DNA of 64,000 nt from Sphingomonas sp. (GCF_019635515.1 NZ_JAHBZI010000002.1:599664-663663), one strand, 5' to 3'. Positions 23,075-33,070 are shown, numbered from the stretch's first letter. Translations and numbers: made by a program. Notes: generated by a model from the letters alone, not told the origin.

Positions 23075-25605
23075 GCGCCGCGGTCCCGATATGCCAGCAG
23101 CCGAAGCGCGTTGAACACCACCACCAGCGTGGAACCTTCGTGCGCTGCCACCGCCGGGCCGATGCCGAGGCCCAAGATCGTCGCCGGGACGAGCAGGGCC
23201 ACGACGCCGAGACTGACGAACACATTCTGGCGGATGATTGCGCGCGTGCTGCGGCTGAGGCCGACCGCGAACGGCAGGTGGGCGAGATCGTCTGCCATCA
23301 ACGCCACGTCCGCGGTCTCGAGAGCCACGTCCGAGCCCGCGGCTCCCATCGCAATACCGACCGTGGCGTTGGCCATGGCGGGCGCGTCATTGACCCCGTC
23401 GCCGACCATCGCGACCTTGCCCTTGTCGCGCAGCTTGCGGATCGCATCGACCTTGTCCTCGGGCATCAGGTCGCCGATCGCTTCGTCGATCCCGACTTCG
23501 GCGGCGATGGCCTCGGCGACCTTCTGATTGTCTCCTGAGATCATGATCATCCGCGTGATGCCGAGCTTGCGGAGGCGAGCGAGGGTATCCTTGGCGGACT
23601 TGCGCGGCGTATCCATCAGGCCGATGGCGCCCAAATCCTTGTCGTCGCGTCGCACGATCATCGTGGTGCGCCCGCCCGAGCGCAGCTTCGCGATCGCGTC
23701 CGACATCTCGGCCGAGAGCGGGGCAACACCGTCGCTGCCGAACATCTCGGCCTTGCCGATCAGGATCGTCGCGCCGTCCAGTTTCGCGCGGACGCCGCGA
23801 CCGGTCAGGCTCTCCAGATCGCTCGCGGTCGGAATGGCCAGATCGCCAACGCGGTCGAGCCCGTCCTCGGCGATCGCGCGCGCCAGCGGGTGATGACTCA
23901 GCCGTTCGACTGCGACGGCGATGGACAGCAGGTCCGACTGGGATACGCCGTCGACCGGGATGACGTCGGTGATGCGCGGCCGACCTTCGGTCAGCGTCCC
24001 GGTCTTGTCGAACGCGATGGCGTTCAGCGAGCCGAGATTCTCCAGCGGTCCGCCACCCTTGACCAGCACGCCGCCGCGCGCGGCGCGCGCAACGCCCGAC
24101 AGGACGGCGCTCGGCGTGGCGATCGCCAGCGCGCAGGGGCTGGCGGCGACCAGCACCGCCATCGCGCGGTAGAAGCTGTCGCGGAAAGGCTCGTCGACGA
24201 CGACCCAGGCGAACAGCAACGCGACGGTGAGCGCCAGCACCGAGGGCACGAAAATCCGCTCGAACCGATCAGTGAAGCGCTGGGTCGGAGACCGCTGCGT
24301 TTCCGCCTCGCTCACCATCTTGACCACCTTGGCGAGTGCGCTGTCGCTCGACTTCCTTGTGACCTCGATCTCGATCAGGCCGCTGCCGTTTACCGTGCCA
24401 GCGAAGACCCGATAAGCGGACTCGAGGGTTTCAGGGGCAGCGGTCGCGGCAGCATGATCGACGACCGGCCGCTTGTCGACCGGCATGCTCTCGCCGGTGA
24501 CGGGTGCCTGGTTGACGCTGCTGGTGCCCTTGATGAGGAAGCCGTCGGCCGCGATCCGCTCGTCGGGCTTGACGATCACGGTGTCGCCGATCTCCAGTTC
24601 CTCGACCGGGATCTCGGTCTCCTTGCCATCCCGGCGGACCAGGGCGGTCTGCGGGGCAAGCTCGGCCAATGCCTCGATCGCCCGCTTGGCGCGGCCCATC
24701 GCGTAATGTTCGAGCGCATGGCCAAGGCTGAACAGGAACAGGAGCAGCGCGCCTTCGGCCCAGGCCCCGAGTGCCGCAGCTCCGGCTGCGGCGACGAGCA
24801 TCAGCGTGTCGATTTCGAAGCGCCTGAGCTTCAGATTATCGATCGCCTCGCGCAGCGTGAAGAATCCGCCGAACGCGTAAGCGCCGATGAAGAAGGCGAG
24901 CGGTACCCATGCCGGTGTGGCCACCAGCTTCTCGATCGCGAAGCCGATACCGAGCAAGGCGCCGCAGAGCAGCGCGAAGATCAGCTCGCTGTTCGGGCCG
25001 AAGATGCCACCATGTGCGTGTTCGTGCCCGCCTTCACCGTCGCCATGATCGTGATCGCCGTGATCGTGCTTCTCGCCGGGCTTGTGGTTGTGCTCCATGT
25101 CGTGCTTGGCCTCCCCTTGGCCCGGGGTAACGGGACGGGCTTTGGTGCCGTGGGGCTTGCGCTCATGGACGCCGATCTGGCCGAGGAAGCTGCGCAGTGC
25201 CTCTTCGGTGACTGCATCGCGGTCGTATTCGATCCGGATCATGCCGGCGGCGCTGGCTTCCGCTTCCAGCACGCCCTTCACTCGAAGCAATTGGTCCGAA
25301 ACGCTGCGCGCCTTGCGCTGGTGTCCGATACCATCGACGTTCCAGGCGAGATGCCCGAACCGCTCGGTGAGCTCGGCCCCGGTGCCAACGACGATTTCGT
25401 TGATCCGGGCGAGCGATAACGTGTCCGGGTCGTAATGGACGCAGAGTTGGGCGGGCGCATTGGCCGCATCGCCCTTAACGACATGGACCTGCTCGATACC
25501 CGGCCTGCCGGTGAGCTCGCCCAACAGCCGGCCGACGCACGCATCGGCGGCATTCGGAATCTCTGGCAGGATGACGGGGATATCCAGGCGGAGCTTGGCG
25601 CTCAT
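23071..25605 (-). CDS. Heavy-metal P-type ATPase, P1B-4 (CzcP/CtpD-like) type
   Basis: 844 residues. Two degenerate ferredoxin-like regions lacking CxxC (1-150) and a His/Asp-rich stretch (168-199, about 11 His) come first. Core motifs: TGES (370-373), SPC (489-491) in place of CPC, DKTGT with phosphorylated D533, HP in LSHHPLARA, GDGVNDAPA near 750, and HEGST at 822-826 in the last membrane helix. SPC with HEGxT defines the P1B-4 subgroup, which exports Co, Zn, Cd or Fe (for example CzcP, CoaT, CtpD). The His-rich region probably binds zinc or a similar ion. It removes metal from the cytoplasm to the periplasm, where CzcCBA can take over. Confidence 0.92.
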   Translation of the reverse strand: MSAKLRLDIPVILPEIPNAADACVGRLLGELTGRPGIEQVHVVKGDAANAPAQLCVHYDPDTLSLARINEIVVGTGAELTERFGHLAWNVDGIGHQRKARSVSDQLLRVKGVLEAEASAAGMIRIEYDRDAVTEEALRSFLGQIGVHERKPHGTKARPVTPGQGEAKHDMEHNHKPGEKHDHGDHDHGDGEGGHEHAHGGIFGPNSELIFALLCGALLGIGFAIEKLVATPAWVPLAFFIGAYAFGGFFTLREAIDNLKLRRFEIDTLMLVAAAGAAALGAWAEGALLLFLFSLGHALEHYAMGRAKRAIEALAELAPQTALVRRDGKETEIPVEELEIGDTVIVKPDERIAADGFLIKGTSSVNQAPVTGESMPVDKRPVVDHAAATAAPETLESAYRVFAGTVNGSGLIEIEVTRKSSDSALAKVVKMVSEAETQRSPTQRFTDRFERIFVPSVLALTVALLFAWVVVDEPFRDSFYRAMAVLVAASPCALAIATPSAVLSGVARAARGGVLVKGGGPLENLGSLNAIAFDKTGTLTEGRPRITDVIPVDGVSQSDLLSIAVAVERLSHHPLARAIAEDGLDRVGDLAIPTASDLESLTGRGVRAKLDGATILIGKAEMFGSDGVAPLSAEMSDAIAKLRSGGRTTMIVRRDDKDLGAIGLMDTPRKSAKDTLARLRKLGITRMIMISGDNQKVAEAIAAEVGIDEAIGDLMPEDKVDAIRKLRDKGKVAMVGDGVNDAPAMANATVGIAMGAAGSDVALETADVALMADDLAHLPFAVGLSRSTRAIIRQNVFVSLGVVALLVPATILGLGIGPAVAAHEGSTLVVVFNALRLLAYRDRGA

Positions 25606-25648
25606 AGGTTCGATCCTTCACTGTGAATTTCGAGATTGCGGGGCGCGC

Positions 25649-26335
25649 TCATCCGAGCGTCTCTTCGATCAGCAGCAGGGCGAGGAAGCCGACGAAGAAC
25701 ATCGCGGTGACGAGCGGCGTGTCCTTCTTGGCATGGGCTTCGGCGAGCAGCTCCTCGGCGACGAGGTAGAGCAGCGCCATCAGGCCGAAGCTCAGGAAGC
25801 CGACGATGACCGGGGCGGGCAGCTCGGCAACCGACAAGCCGAGTGCGGCACCGCCGGGCAGGAGGAGCGCGATTGCGCCGACGATCCAGATGATCTTGGC
25901 CTTGGAGCGGATTGTCTCGCCCAGCTCGGTGGTCAGCATGAGGCCGAGGAAGAGCACTTCAAGAGTGAGGGCGATGGTGAGGAGCAGGCCGGCCTTGGTG
26001 CCGACGACGAAGGCGAGCCCCAGCACAAGACCGTCGATCGCGATATCGATTGCGATGGCACCGAGCAGCGCGGCCGGCCCTCGGAACTGCCCTTCGAAGG
26101 CCTTCAGCCCCAGCATGGTCACCACGCCGAGCGTGCCACCGATGAGTGTCGCCGTCGTATAGGCGCCGTGCATGACCTGGGGGACGATCTCGGTCGCAGC
26201 GGCCGCGAACACCACACCCGCGGCGAGATGCTGCATCGCGCTCACCAACCGGGGACCCGGTGGACGGATGACCGCGAAGATCGACCCGAGCAGGATCGCG
26301 AGGAGTGGGATGATGGTGTAGCTCAGAACGGGCAT
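25649..26335 (-). CDS. ZIP-family metal transporter
   Basis: 228 residues from the ATG at 26335, which has a perfect aggagg site; the longer frame to 26431 is not needed. About seven to eight hydrophobic helices are visible. Helix IV-like segment GAIAIDIAIDGLVLGLAF and helix V-like TLEVLFLGLMLTTELGET carry the acidic residues used for metal in this branch instead of the HNxPEG of classical ZIPs. ZIPs normally import divalent metals; in this operon it could also balance periplasmic zinc. It sits between the DUF190 gene and the P1B-4 ATPase. Confidence 0.8.
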   Translation of the reverse strand: MPVLSYTIIPLLAILLGSIFAVIRPPGPRLVSAMQHLAAGVVFAAAATEIVPQVMHGAYTTATLIGGTLGVVTMLGLKAFEGQFRGPAALLGAIAIDIAIDGLVLGLAFVVGTKAGLLLTIALTLEVLFLGLMLTTELGETIRSKAKIIWIVGAIALLLPGGAALGLSVAELPAPVIVGFLSFGLMALLYLVAEELLAEAHAKKDTPLVTAMFFVGFLALLLIEETLG

Positions 26336-26438
26336 CGAGCCCTCCTTGGCTGGTTGGATGCGCCGATGGCGGGCAAGGGTGCGACACCCGCCGATCGCGG
26401 CTCGTCCGAGCCGCGCGACCAGATGCCGCACCCCTTCA

Positions 26439-26786
26439 TCAGGCCGCGTCCGTGCCGGTCAGAAGTGCGGTGTTGCCACCCAGCACCTCGACCGCTTCGA
26501 GCGTGATCAGCCCGATACCCTGCACGTCGGAGAGCGTCGCCGCGAAGCTGCGCAGCTTTTCCTCCGCGTCGATGATCTCGATGACGACCGAGCGATCGCT
26601 TTCGAGAACATGGCGGCGGTGCTGGTGTGCCGAATGGCCGAAGCCGATCAGCGCTTCCAGGATCGTCGCTCCCGCGAGATGTGCGTCGCGCGCACGACTG
26701 GCGACCACTTGGAGGACCTTGCGGTCCCCGAAATAGGCGGCTTCATCGGTATAGATGCGAAGGAGCCTGTGGTTCTGCATCGTCAT
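26439..26786 (-). CDS. DUF190 (PII-like) protein
   Basis: 115 residues. The full chain matches DUF190: LLRIYTDEAAYFGDRKVLQVVASRARDAHLAGATILEALIGFG, a HQHRRHVLESDRSVVIEIID strand with several His, and a C-terminal GLITLEAVEVL strand. The fold is that of the PII/CutA group of trimeric sensors. Members are found next to metal and fluoride transport genes. Here its start overlaps the czcA stop by 4 bp, so it is made together with the exporter and could sense metal or nucleotide to tune it. The ligand is not known. Confidence 0.85.
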   Translation of the reverse strand: MTMQNHRLLRIYTDEAAYFGDRKVLQVVASRARDAHLAGATILEALIGFGHSAHQHRRHVLESDRSVVIEIIDAEEKLRSFAATLSDVQGIGLITLEAVEVLGGNTALLTGTDAA

Positions 26787-29700
26787 TCTCCTTGCTCTAC
26801 GGGTTGGGTGTTGCCCTGCGCCGCCACGCGCTCCTCACGGCGCGCCGCCAAGCGTTCGCCCCAACCGAGGACGACCTTGGAAATCGCAGGGAGGACGAGC
26901 AGCGTCAGGATGGTCGCCGCGATGAGGCCGCCGATGACCACCGTCGCCAGTGGCTTCTGCACCTCGGCACCGGTGCCGTGGGCCAGCGCCATCGGCACGA
27001 AGCCGATTGCCGGCACGAACCCGGTCATCACCACCGCGCGCATCTTCTCGGTGGTGCCCTCGATGATCGCCCGGCTGAGCTCCACGCCGGCATCGAGCCG
27101 CTCGCGGATCGCCGTCATGACGACGAGACCGTTGAGCACCGCGACGCCCGCAAGGCAGATGAACCCGACCGCGGCGGATACCGAGAAGGCGATCCCGGTC
27201 ATTGCGAGGGTGAACACGCCACCGGCGAGGCCTAACGGCACCGCGAGGAACACCGCGGCCGCCCGCGAGAGTCCGCCAAGCGCCATGTAGAGCAGGCCGA
27301 AGATCACCGCGAAGCAGAGCGGCACGACGATCGACAGGCGCTGCGACGCCGCCTGCAGGTTCTGGAACTGCCCACCCCATTCGAGATAGGAGCCCGCCGG
27401 AAGCGCCACCTTGTCGACCGCGGCCTGGGCCTCGGCGACGAACGAACCCACGTCGCGACCACGCACATTGGCCTGGATGACCACGCGGCGCTTCCCGTTC
27501 TCGCGGCTGATCTGGTTCAGGCCTTCGCTGAACCGGAACTGCGCCACGCGCGACAGCGGCACGGACTCGCGCTTGCCGCTCACTTCGTTGGGAAGCAGGA
27601 CCGGCAGGTTGGCGAGCGCGTCCAGGCTCTGGCGCGTCGTATCGGGCACCCGGACGGTGATCTCGAAGCGACGGTCGCCCTCGAACACCAGTCCAGCTTC
27701 ACGCCCGCCCATCGCGGCGGCGACGGTATCGGCGACCTCCTCGACGGTGAGCCCGAACCGGGCAATCGCCGCGCGGTCGAAATTGACCTCCAGCGTCGGC
27801 GAGCCGCTGGTCTGCTCGGCCTTGACGTCGGCCGCTCCCGGGATGGTCTGGAGCGCCGCGACGATCCGTGTCGCGGTAGCGCCCATCTTGTCGAGATCGT
27901 CGCCGTAGAGCTTGATCGCGACGTCGCCGCGGACGCCGGCGATCAGTTCGTTGAAGCGCAGCTGGATCGGCTGGCTGACTTCATAGACCTGACCCAGCTT
28001 GGCGCCCGAGACCTTCTCGATGCGCGCCAGGACATCGGCCTTGGTCTTGACGCCGGCAGGCCATTCCTCCTGTGGCTTCAGGATGACGAAGCCGTCCGAA
28101 ATGTTGGGCGGCATCGGGTCGGTCGCGACTTCGGCTGTACCCGTTTTCGAGAACATCAGCTCGACTTCGGGCAGGCTCGATACCGCCTGCTCGACACCCC
28201 GCTGCATCATCAGCGATTGTTCGAGGGCGACCGAGGGAACGCGGGTCGAGGCCAGCGCCACGTTCTTCTCGTCGAGCTGCGGAATGAACTCCTGCCCGAG
28301 GAAGCCGAACACGAAGATCGATGCAGCGAAGAACGCGAAGCCCGCGCCAATGAAGGGCCAGGGCTTGGCTACCGCTCGCTCGAGAAGCGGGATGTAGCGC
28401 GTCTTCGACTTGGCGATCAGCCAGACTTCCTTCTCCGCGACCCTGCCGCGGATCAGCAGCGCGACGAGCGCCGGGACTAATGTGAGCGCGAGGATGAAGG
28501 CCGCGACGAGCGCCAGCATGATGGTGATCGCCATAGGCGAGAAGGTCTTGCCCTCGACGCCGGTGAACATCAGCAGCGGTGCGAAGGCGAGGAGGATGAT
28601 CGCCTGACCGAACACTGTCGGCCTGATCATCTCGCGGCTCGCCCGCATCGTCTCCTCGAGCCGCTCGCGGACCGTGAGCAGGCGCCCTTCATGCTGCTGA
28701 CGATGCGCCAGCCGGAACAGGCAATTCTCGATGATGATGACCGCGCCATCGACGATCAGCCCGAAGTCCAGCGCGCCGAGGCTCATCAAATTGCCGGGCA
28801 CTCGGAAGGCGTTCATGCCCATCGCCATCATCAGGAACGAGAAGGGGATGACGAGCACCGCGATAAGCGCGGCCCGCCAGTTGCCGAGGAGGAGGAACAG
28901 CGCCGCCGCCACAAGGACGGCGCCTTCGGCAAGATTGCGCTGGACCGTCGAGACGGTGGCGTTGACCAGCATCGAACGGTCGAGGACCGGCGTGACCTTG
29001 ATGCCAGGAGGGAGCGATTTGGCGATGCTGTCGAGCCGGTCGCGAACCGCACCGGCGACGGTGCGGCTGTTCTCGCCGATCAGCATCAGCGCGGTGCCGA
29101 TTACGGCCTCATGACCGTTCATGCTGGCGGCACCGGTGCGAAGTTCGCCGCCGACGCGCACGGTCGCGACGTCCTTGATGGCGACCGGAATGCCGCCGCG
29201 TGTCGCGACGATCGCATCGGTGATCTCGTCGAGGTCGCGGATGCGGGCATCGGCGCGCACGAGGAACGCCTCGCCGCCGCGGTTGAAATAATTGGCGCCG
29301 ACCGCGAGGTTCGCGGACTCGAGCGCTTTCGCCAGCTCGGAGAAGGAGATGCCGTAGTTGGCGAGCTTCACCGGATCAGGCTCGACGATATACTGCTTGG
29401 CGTAGCCGCCGATCGAATCGATGCCGGCGACGCCTTGGACGGTGCGGAGCTGGGGCCGGATGATCCAGTCCTGCACGGTGCGCAGATAGGCGGCGCGTGA
29501 GACGTCGTCGGCAAGCCGGTCCCCTTCGGGTGTCAGGAAGCTGCCGTCGCGCTGCCAGCCGGGCTGGCCGTCCTTGATGGTCGCGCCCTTGCCGCCAGGA
29601 TTGGCGAAATCGACTGAATACATCAGCACTTCGCCAAGTCCGGTGGTGACCGGCCCGATCTGTGGCTGCACGCCGTCCGGGAGTGAATCCCGGGCCTGGG

Positions 29701-30043
29701 TCAAGCGCTCGCTCACCTGCTGGCGCGCGAAGTAGAGGTCAGTCTGATCGGTGAAGATCGCGGTGACCTGGCTGAATCCGTTGCGTGAGAGCGACCGTGT
29801 CGTCTCTAGGCCCGGAATGCCCGCAAGTGCGGTCTCGATGGGGAAAGTAACGCGCTTCTCGATTTCGATCGGCGAGAGGCCGCGTTCGACGGTATTGATC
29901 TGGACTTGTCGATTGGTGATGTCGGGGACGGCATCGATCGGCAGCTTGGTGAGCTGCCAGACACCGATGCCGGCGACGGCCAGGAAGAGCAGAAGCACTG
30001 CCCAGCGCGCGCGGACGGATAGTCCGATTAGACTTGCGATCAT
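26783..30043 (-). CDS. czcA: CzcA-type heavy-metal efflux RND pump
   Basis: 1086 residues, the usual length for HME-RND pumps. Twelve membrane helices are arranged as one N-terminal helix, a large periplasmic loop, six helices, second loop, five helices. DFGLIVDGAVIIIEN in helix IV carries the paired Asp of the proton relay and is closest to the Co/Zn/Cd (HME1) group. The start MIASLIGLSVRARWAVLL and the KLPIDAVPDITNRQVQINT segment are diagnostic. It forms a tripartite pump with CzcB and CzcC to expel divalent metals across the outer membrane. The gap to czcB is 139 bp and rich in GC hairpins. Confidence 0.95.
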   Translation of the reverse strand: MIASLIGLSVRARWAVLLLFLAVAGIGVWQLTKLPIDAVPDITNRQVQINTVERGLSPIEIEKRVTFPIETALAGIPGLETTRSLSRNGFSQVTAIFTDQTDLYFARQQVSERLTQARDSLPDGVQPQIGPVTTGLGEVLMYSVDFANPGGKGATIKDGQPGWQRDGSFLTPEGDRLADDVSRAAYLRTVQDWIIRPQLRTVQGVAGIDSIGGYAKQYIVEPDPVKLANYGISFSELAKALESANLAVGANYFNRGGEAFLVRADARIRDLDEITDAIVATRGGIPVAIKDVATVRVGGELRTGAASMNGHEAVIGTALMLIGENSRTVAGAVRDRLDSIAKSLPPGIKVTPVLDRSMLVNATVSTVQRNLAEGAVLVAAALFLLLGNWRAALIAVLVIPFSFLMMAMGMNAFRVPGNLMSLGALDFGLIVDGAVIIIENCLFRLAHRQQHEGRLLTVRERLEETMRASREMIRPTVFGQAIILLAFAPLLMFTGVEGKTFSPMAITIMLALVAAFILALTLVPALVALLIRGRVAEKEVWLIAKSKTRYIPLLERAVAKPWPFIGAGFAFFAASIFVFGFLGQEFIPQLDEKNVALASTRVPSVALEQSLMMQRGVEQAVSSLPEVELMFSKTGTAEVATDPMPPNISDGFVILKPQEEWPAGVKTKADVLARIEKVSGAKLGQVYEVSQPIQLRFNELIAGVRGDVAIKLYGDDLDKMGATATRIVAALQTIPGAADVKAEQTSGSPTLEVNFDRAAIARFGLTVEEVADTVAAAMGGREAGLVFEGDRRFEITVRVPDTTRQSLDALANLPVLLPNEVSGKRESVPLSRVAQFRFSEGLNQISRENGKRRVVIQANVRGRDVGSFVAEAQAAVDKVALPAGSYLEWGGQFQNLQAASQRLSIVVPLCFAVIFGLLYMALGGLSRAAAVFLAVPLGLAGGVFTLAMTGIAFSVSAAVGFICLAGVAVLNGLVVMTAIRERLDAGVELSRAIIEGTTEKMRAVVMTGFVPAIGFVPMALAHGTGAEVQKPLATVVIGGLIAATILTLLVLPAISKVVLGWGERLAARREERVAAQGNTQPVEQGE

Positions 30044-30182
30044 GGGTTCGTTCCCAAAGGCGGGTCGACCGCGTCGGCAAAGGCGACGCGGGACGCGATG
30101 ATGTACGGAGCGGCGTGGTCGAGGCCGGCAGCCGGCCGGGCGCTAGGCCCGGCTGCTGTCGCTCGTGGCGCTGGCGCCAGCG

Positions 30183-31349
30183 TCATTCCTCTTCACCGGC
30201 GCCCTTTCCGAGCTCGGCCTTGAGCAGGAACGCCTGGCGCGTCGCGATCGTCTGGCCGTTCGACAGGCCGCTCAGGATCTCGACCCGGCCCGCGCTGCGG
30301 CGGCCGAGCGATACCGGAACCGCCTTGAAGCCGGCGGCGGTCCGGACGAACACGACGTCGCGGCCCTCGACCGACTGAACGGCTTCCTCGGGCACGACGA
30401 TTGCCGTCGAGCTTTCGCCGCGGCTCGGCTTCAGACGGACGCGAACCGCCAGACCGGGCTGCAGCTCCCCGCCATCGACGTCGAGCACCGCAGTCGCGGC
30501 ACGCGTCTCGCCGTTGAGAGTCGGGGTCACCGCGCGGACCCGCGCATTGACGGTGCGGCCGTTGGGCATCTCGACCACGGCGGTGTCGCCCGGTGCGATA
30601 CGGGCCGCATCGACCGAGCCCACAGACGCTTCGACCTGGACCAGGCGCGGATCGGCGACACGGAACAGTTCCGCCTCGGGCTGGACGAAGGCACCCAGCG
30701 TCACGGTGGCAACCGTGACCCGGCCGGAGATCGGACTCGTGACGATCACGCCGCGACCATCGCTGGTGACACGGGCTGCGCCAGCGGACACCTGGGCTCG
30801 ACGCACCTCGGCCTGTGCCGCAGCATAGTCCGCCTCGGCACGCTCGAGATCGACCCGCGCCGAAACACGCTGCCGGACTAGATACCGTTCGCGTTCGAGA
30901 TTCTTGCGGGCCAGCTCGGCCCGGGCATTGGCAACCGTCCGCTCGGAGGCGAGCTGGGCCGCGTCCCGGCTTTCAACGATCGCGAGCGGTTCGCCCGCAC
31001 GGACGCTGTCGCCAAGGCGCTTGAAGACGCGGATGACCGCGCCTCCCGCTCTGGCGGTGACCACCGCTTCGCCGTTTGGCGATGCGGTGACCGTGCCTTG
31101 CGCGACTACCTCGGCACCGAGGCCGCCAGCATTGACGGTTTCGGTCTCGATGCCTGCCGACTTGATCGCCTCGGCGGTCATGGCGACGCTGTCAGGCGTC
31201 GCTTCTGCCTTGGCCGGTTCCGCCTTGGCGGCTTCCTGAGCCACCGGTGCCGATGGCGCCGTCATGCGAGCGACGGAGAAGCCCCCCACCGCGGCGACGA
31301 GCACGGCCGCGCTGACGCCGCCAAGGAGGCGCTTGTCATTGAAGTTCAT
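30183..31349 (-). CDS. czcB: CzcB-type periplasmic adaptor (membrane fusion protein)
   Basis: 388 residues. An uncleaved N-terminal anchor (residues 8-28) is followed by barrel-sandwich halves: GGAVIRVFKRLGDSVRAGEPLAIVES and VIVTSPISGRVTVATVTLGAFVQP, with a helical hairpin between (ASERTVANARAELARKNLERE...). The C-terminal part ends with VPEEAVQ and a QAFLLKAELGKG tail. It links CzcA with the CzcC channel. It lacks the His-rich N-terminus seen in some CzcB. Start overlaps czcC by 4 bp. Confidence 0.92.
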   Translation of the reverse strand: MNFNDKRLLGGVSAAVLVAAVGGFSVARMTAPSAPVAQEAAKAEPAKAEATPDSVAMTAEAIKSAGIETETVNAGGLGAEVVAQGTVTASPNGEAVVTARAGGAVIRVFKRLGDSVRAGEPLAIVESRDAAQLASERTVANARAELARKNLERERYLVRQRVSARVDLERAEADYAAAQAEVRRAQVSAGAARVTSDGRGVIVTSPISGRVTVATVTLGAFVQPEAELFRVADPRLVQVEASVGSVDAARIAPGDTAVVEMPNGRTVNARVRAVTPTLNGETRAATAVLDVDGGELQPGLAVRVRLKPSRGESSTAIVVPEEAVQSVEGRDVVFVRTAAGFKAVPVSLGRRSAGRVEILSGLSNGQTIATRQAFLLKAELGKGAGEEE

Positions 31350-32608
31350 TGCATGTCTCCGGAAAGCGAAGGGGCCGGCGTCGTCAGGCGCGCCAGGCGG
31401 GCTTCGGCATCATGATAGGCAGCGAGTGCATCGATCTGGGCGATGCGGGTCTCGAGCAGGGTCCGTTCGGCGTCGATCAGGATGAGCTGGTCGAACTTGC
31501 CCTGGCCGTAGCCGACGCGGGCGATCCGCGCCGATTCGATGGCGGCTTCGAGCGCAGGCCCGGAGGCGCGTACCGCTGCGGCCGCATTGTCGCGGTCCGC
31601 GGTCGCATCCGCGATCGCGGCGTCGACATCGAGGCGGACACCCCGGCGCCTCGCATCGGCTTGCGTCCGTTCGGCATTGGCCTGCGCCACGCTCGCCGTG
31701 CCTCGGTTGAAGAGCGGAAGCGGGACCGAGACGCCGAACACCATCGCCTGGCTGTTGCTGCTCTCGATCCGACGCGTGCCGGCACTGAGCGTCAAGTCGG
31801 GAATGCGCTGGCTACGGGCGACCCGGACATTGGCGTCGGCGATCGAATAGTCGGCGGACGCCACGGCATAGGACAGCGTGCCTTCGATATTGATCGGGGC
31901 CGTGGGGCCGAAGACGCCGGTCCGGTCGAACCATGCCTGGTCGAGATCCCCGGCGATCGGCTGACCGATCAAGCGTTCCAGATTGCTCCGTGTGACCCCA
32001 ACCGTCCGCTCGGCACGCTCGACGTCGGTGCGGGCATTGACCAACTGCACCTGCGCACGCTGCTCGTCGATCGGGGAGGTGGCGCCGACCATGACCCGGT
32101 CGGACGCAACGCGCAGCGCCTCCTCGGCGATGCGAAGCTGCTCGCGCGCCACGATCAGCCGCCGCTCTGCCGCGACCGCGACGATGTAGGCTTGCGTGAC
32201 CCGCAGCCTCAGGTCCGCAATCGTGACGGCGGATTCGAGGCGCGCCCGGTCGAGGCGGGCATTCGCTACGCCGACTCGCGCGTTGCGCTTGCCACCGAGT
32301 TCGAGTGGCAGTGCGAAGCCTACAGTGGTCTCGGACTCTCCGATCCCGCGATATGGACCGGTTCCGGCGACATTTTCCAACTCGACCGAGACGCTCGGAT
32401 TGGGCCGCAGGCCGGCGACGGTTCGGCCTTGCTCGGCGGCACTGACGCCGGCTTCGGCTGCTTCGACATTGGGGGACGACACGCCGGCGAGCGTGAGCGC
32501 TTGATTCAGTGTGGTGACGTCACGCGCCTCTATCGGCGGTGCGGTCTGCGCCTGCGCAATTCCTGCGCAGGACGCCGCGGCGAGAAGCGCCGCGATGAGA
32601 CGAGACAT
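31346..32608 (-). CDS. czcC: CzcC-type outer-membrane efflux channel
   Basis: 420 residues from the ATG at 32608; the frame further upstream is not coding. Signal peptide of about 20 residues (ending AQAQ-T), then two TolC-like repeats rich in coiled-coil helices (ERTVGVTRSNLERLIGQP, AAIESARIARVGYGQGKFDQLILIDAERTLLETR). The YGQGKFDQLILIDAERTL block near the C-terminus is typical of the OEP family. It forms the outer-membrane duct for CzcAB. Coupled to czcB. Confidence 0.92.
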   Translation of the reverse strand: MSRLIAALLAAASCAGIAQAQTAPPIEARDVTTLNQALTLAGVSSPNVEAAEAGVSAAEQGRTVAGLRPNPSVSVELENVAGTGPYRGIGESETTVGFALPLELGGKRNARVGVANARLDRARLESAVTIADLRLRVTQAYIVAVAAERRLIVAREQLRIAEEALRVASDRVMVGATSPIDEQRAQVQLVNARTDVERAERTVGVTRSNLERLIGQPIAGDLDQAWFDRTGVFGPTAPINIEGTLSYAVASADYSIADANVRVARSQRIPDLTLSAGTRRIESSNSQAMVFGVSVPLPLFNRGTASVAQANAERTQADARRRGVRLDVDAAIADATADRDNAAAAVRASGPALEAAIESARIARVGYGQGKFDQLILIDAERTLLETRIAQIDALAAYHDAEARLARLTTPAPSLSGDMQ

Positions 32609-32673
32609 AAGTGGGATTCTCCCTGACGTTCGCAAAAAACCCCGCGCGCTAGGCACGCGGAGGGACGGCGAAG

Positions 32674-33018
32674 TCAGGCGATCGGAGGCCGCAGGTCGCG
32701 GTTGGGCGTGAATTCGACCGGCGGCGCGCTCGGCGCTATTCCGGCCTTCATCGTTGCACGCACGAATGGCATGGCAATCGGCTGCGTAACCGGAACGCCA
32801 AGCTCGTGGCTGTGGTTGAAATTGTGGTGGTGCGGCGTCGCCTTGTCGCTGTCGCCGGGAACCTCGTCGCCATCGCCTGGCGCGTGGCCGATGGCATCGC
32901 CATCGACGGCAGTGATGCAGCCCGCGGTCTCCGAGGCATAGGCGGCCGATGCCTGGAAACCCGACCAAAGCGTCAGGACCAGCATCAGGCTTGCGATCGA
33001 GGCGAGCAGCTTCCGCAT
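32674..33018 (-). CDS. Small secreted His-rich protein, CzcI-like position
   Basis: 114 residues from the ATG at 33018, selected because a clean signal peptide (MRKLLASIASLMLVLTLWSGFQASAAYA) begins there. The mature part has a short acidic stretch (AVDGDAIGHAPGDGDEVPGDSD) and then HHHNFNHSH, a clear metal-binding cluster, and ends RDLRPPIA. It is the first gene of the czc operon, the place of czcI in Cupriavidus, whose product modulates metal response in the periplasm. Similarity to CzcI is in layout rather than sequence that I can align. Confidence 0.65.
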   Translation of the reverse strand: MRKLLASIASLMLVLTLWSGFQASAAYASETAGCITAVDGDAIGHAPGDGDEVPGDSDKATPHHHNFNHSHELGVPVTQPIAMPFVRATMKAGIAPSAPPVEFTPNRDLRPPIA

Positions 33019-33070
33019 TGGGCAGCCCTGTAGCCGATGGCGAGGTGGCACGAAAGAGTTTTTCCGCACG

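Noticed and set aside
23890..25419. 509-codon plus-strand ORF
   Set aside because: Antisense to the P1B-4 ATPase; the acidic/Arg pattern is the complement of its codons.
28691..29500. 269-codon plus-strand ORF
   Set aside because: Antisense to czcA.
31349..32626. 425-codon plus-strand ORF
   Set aside because: Antisense to czcC.
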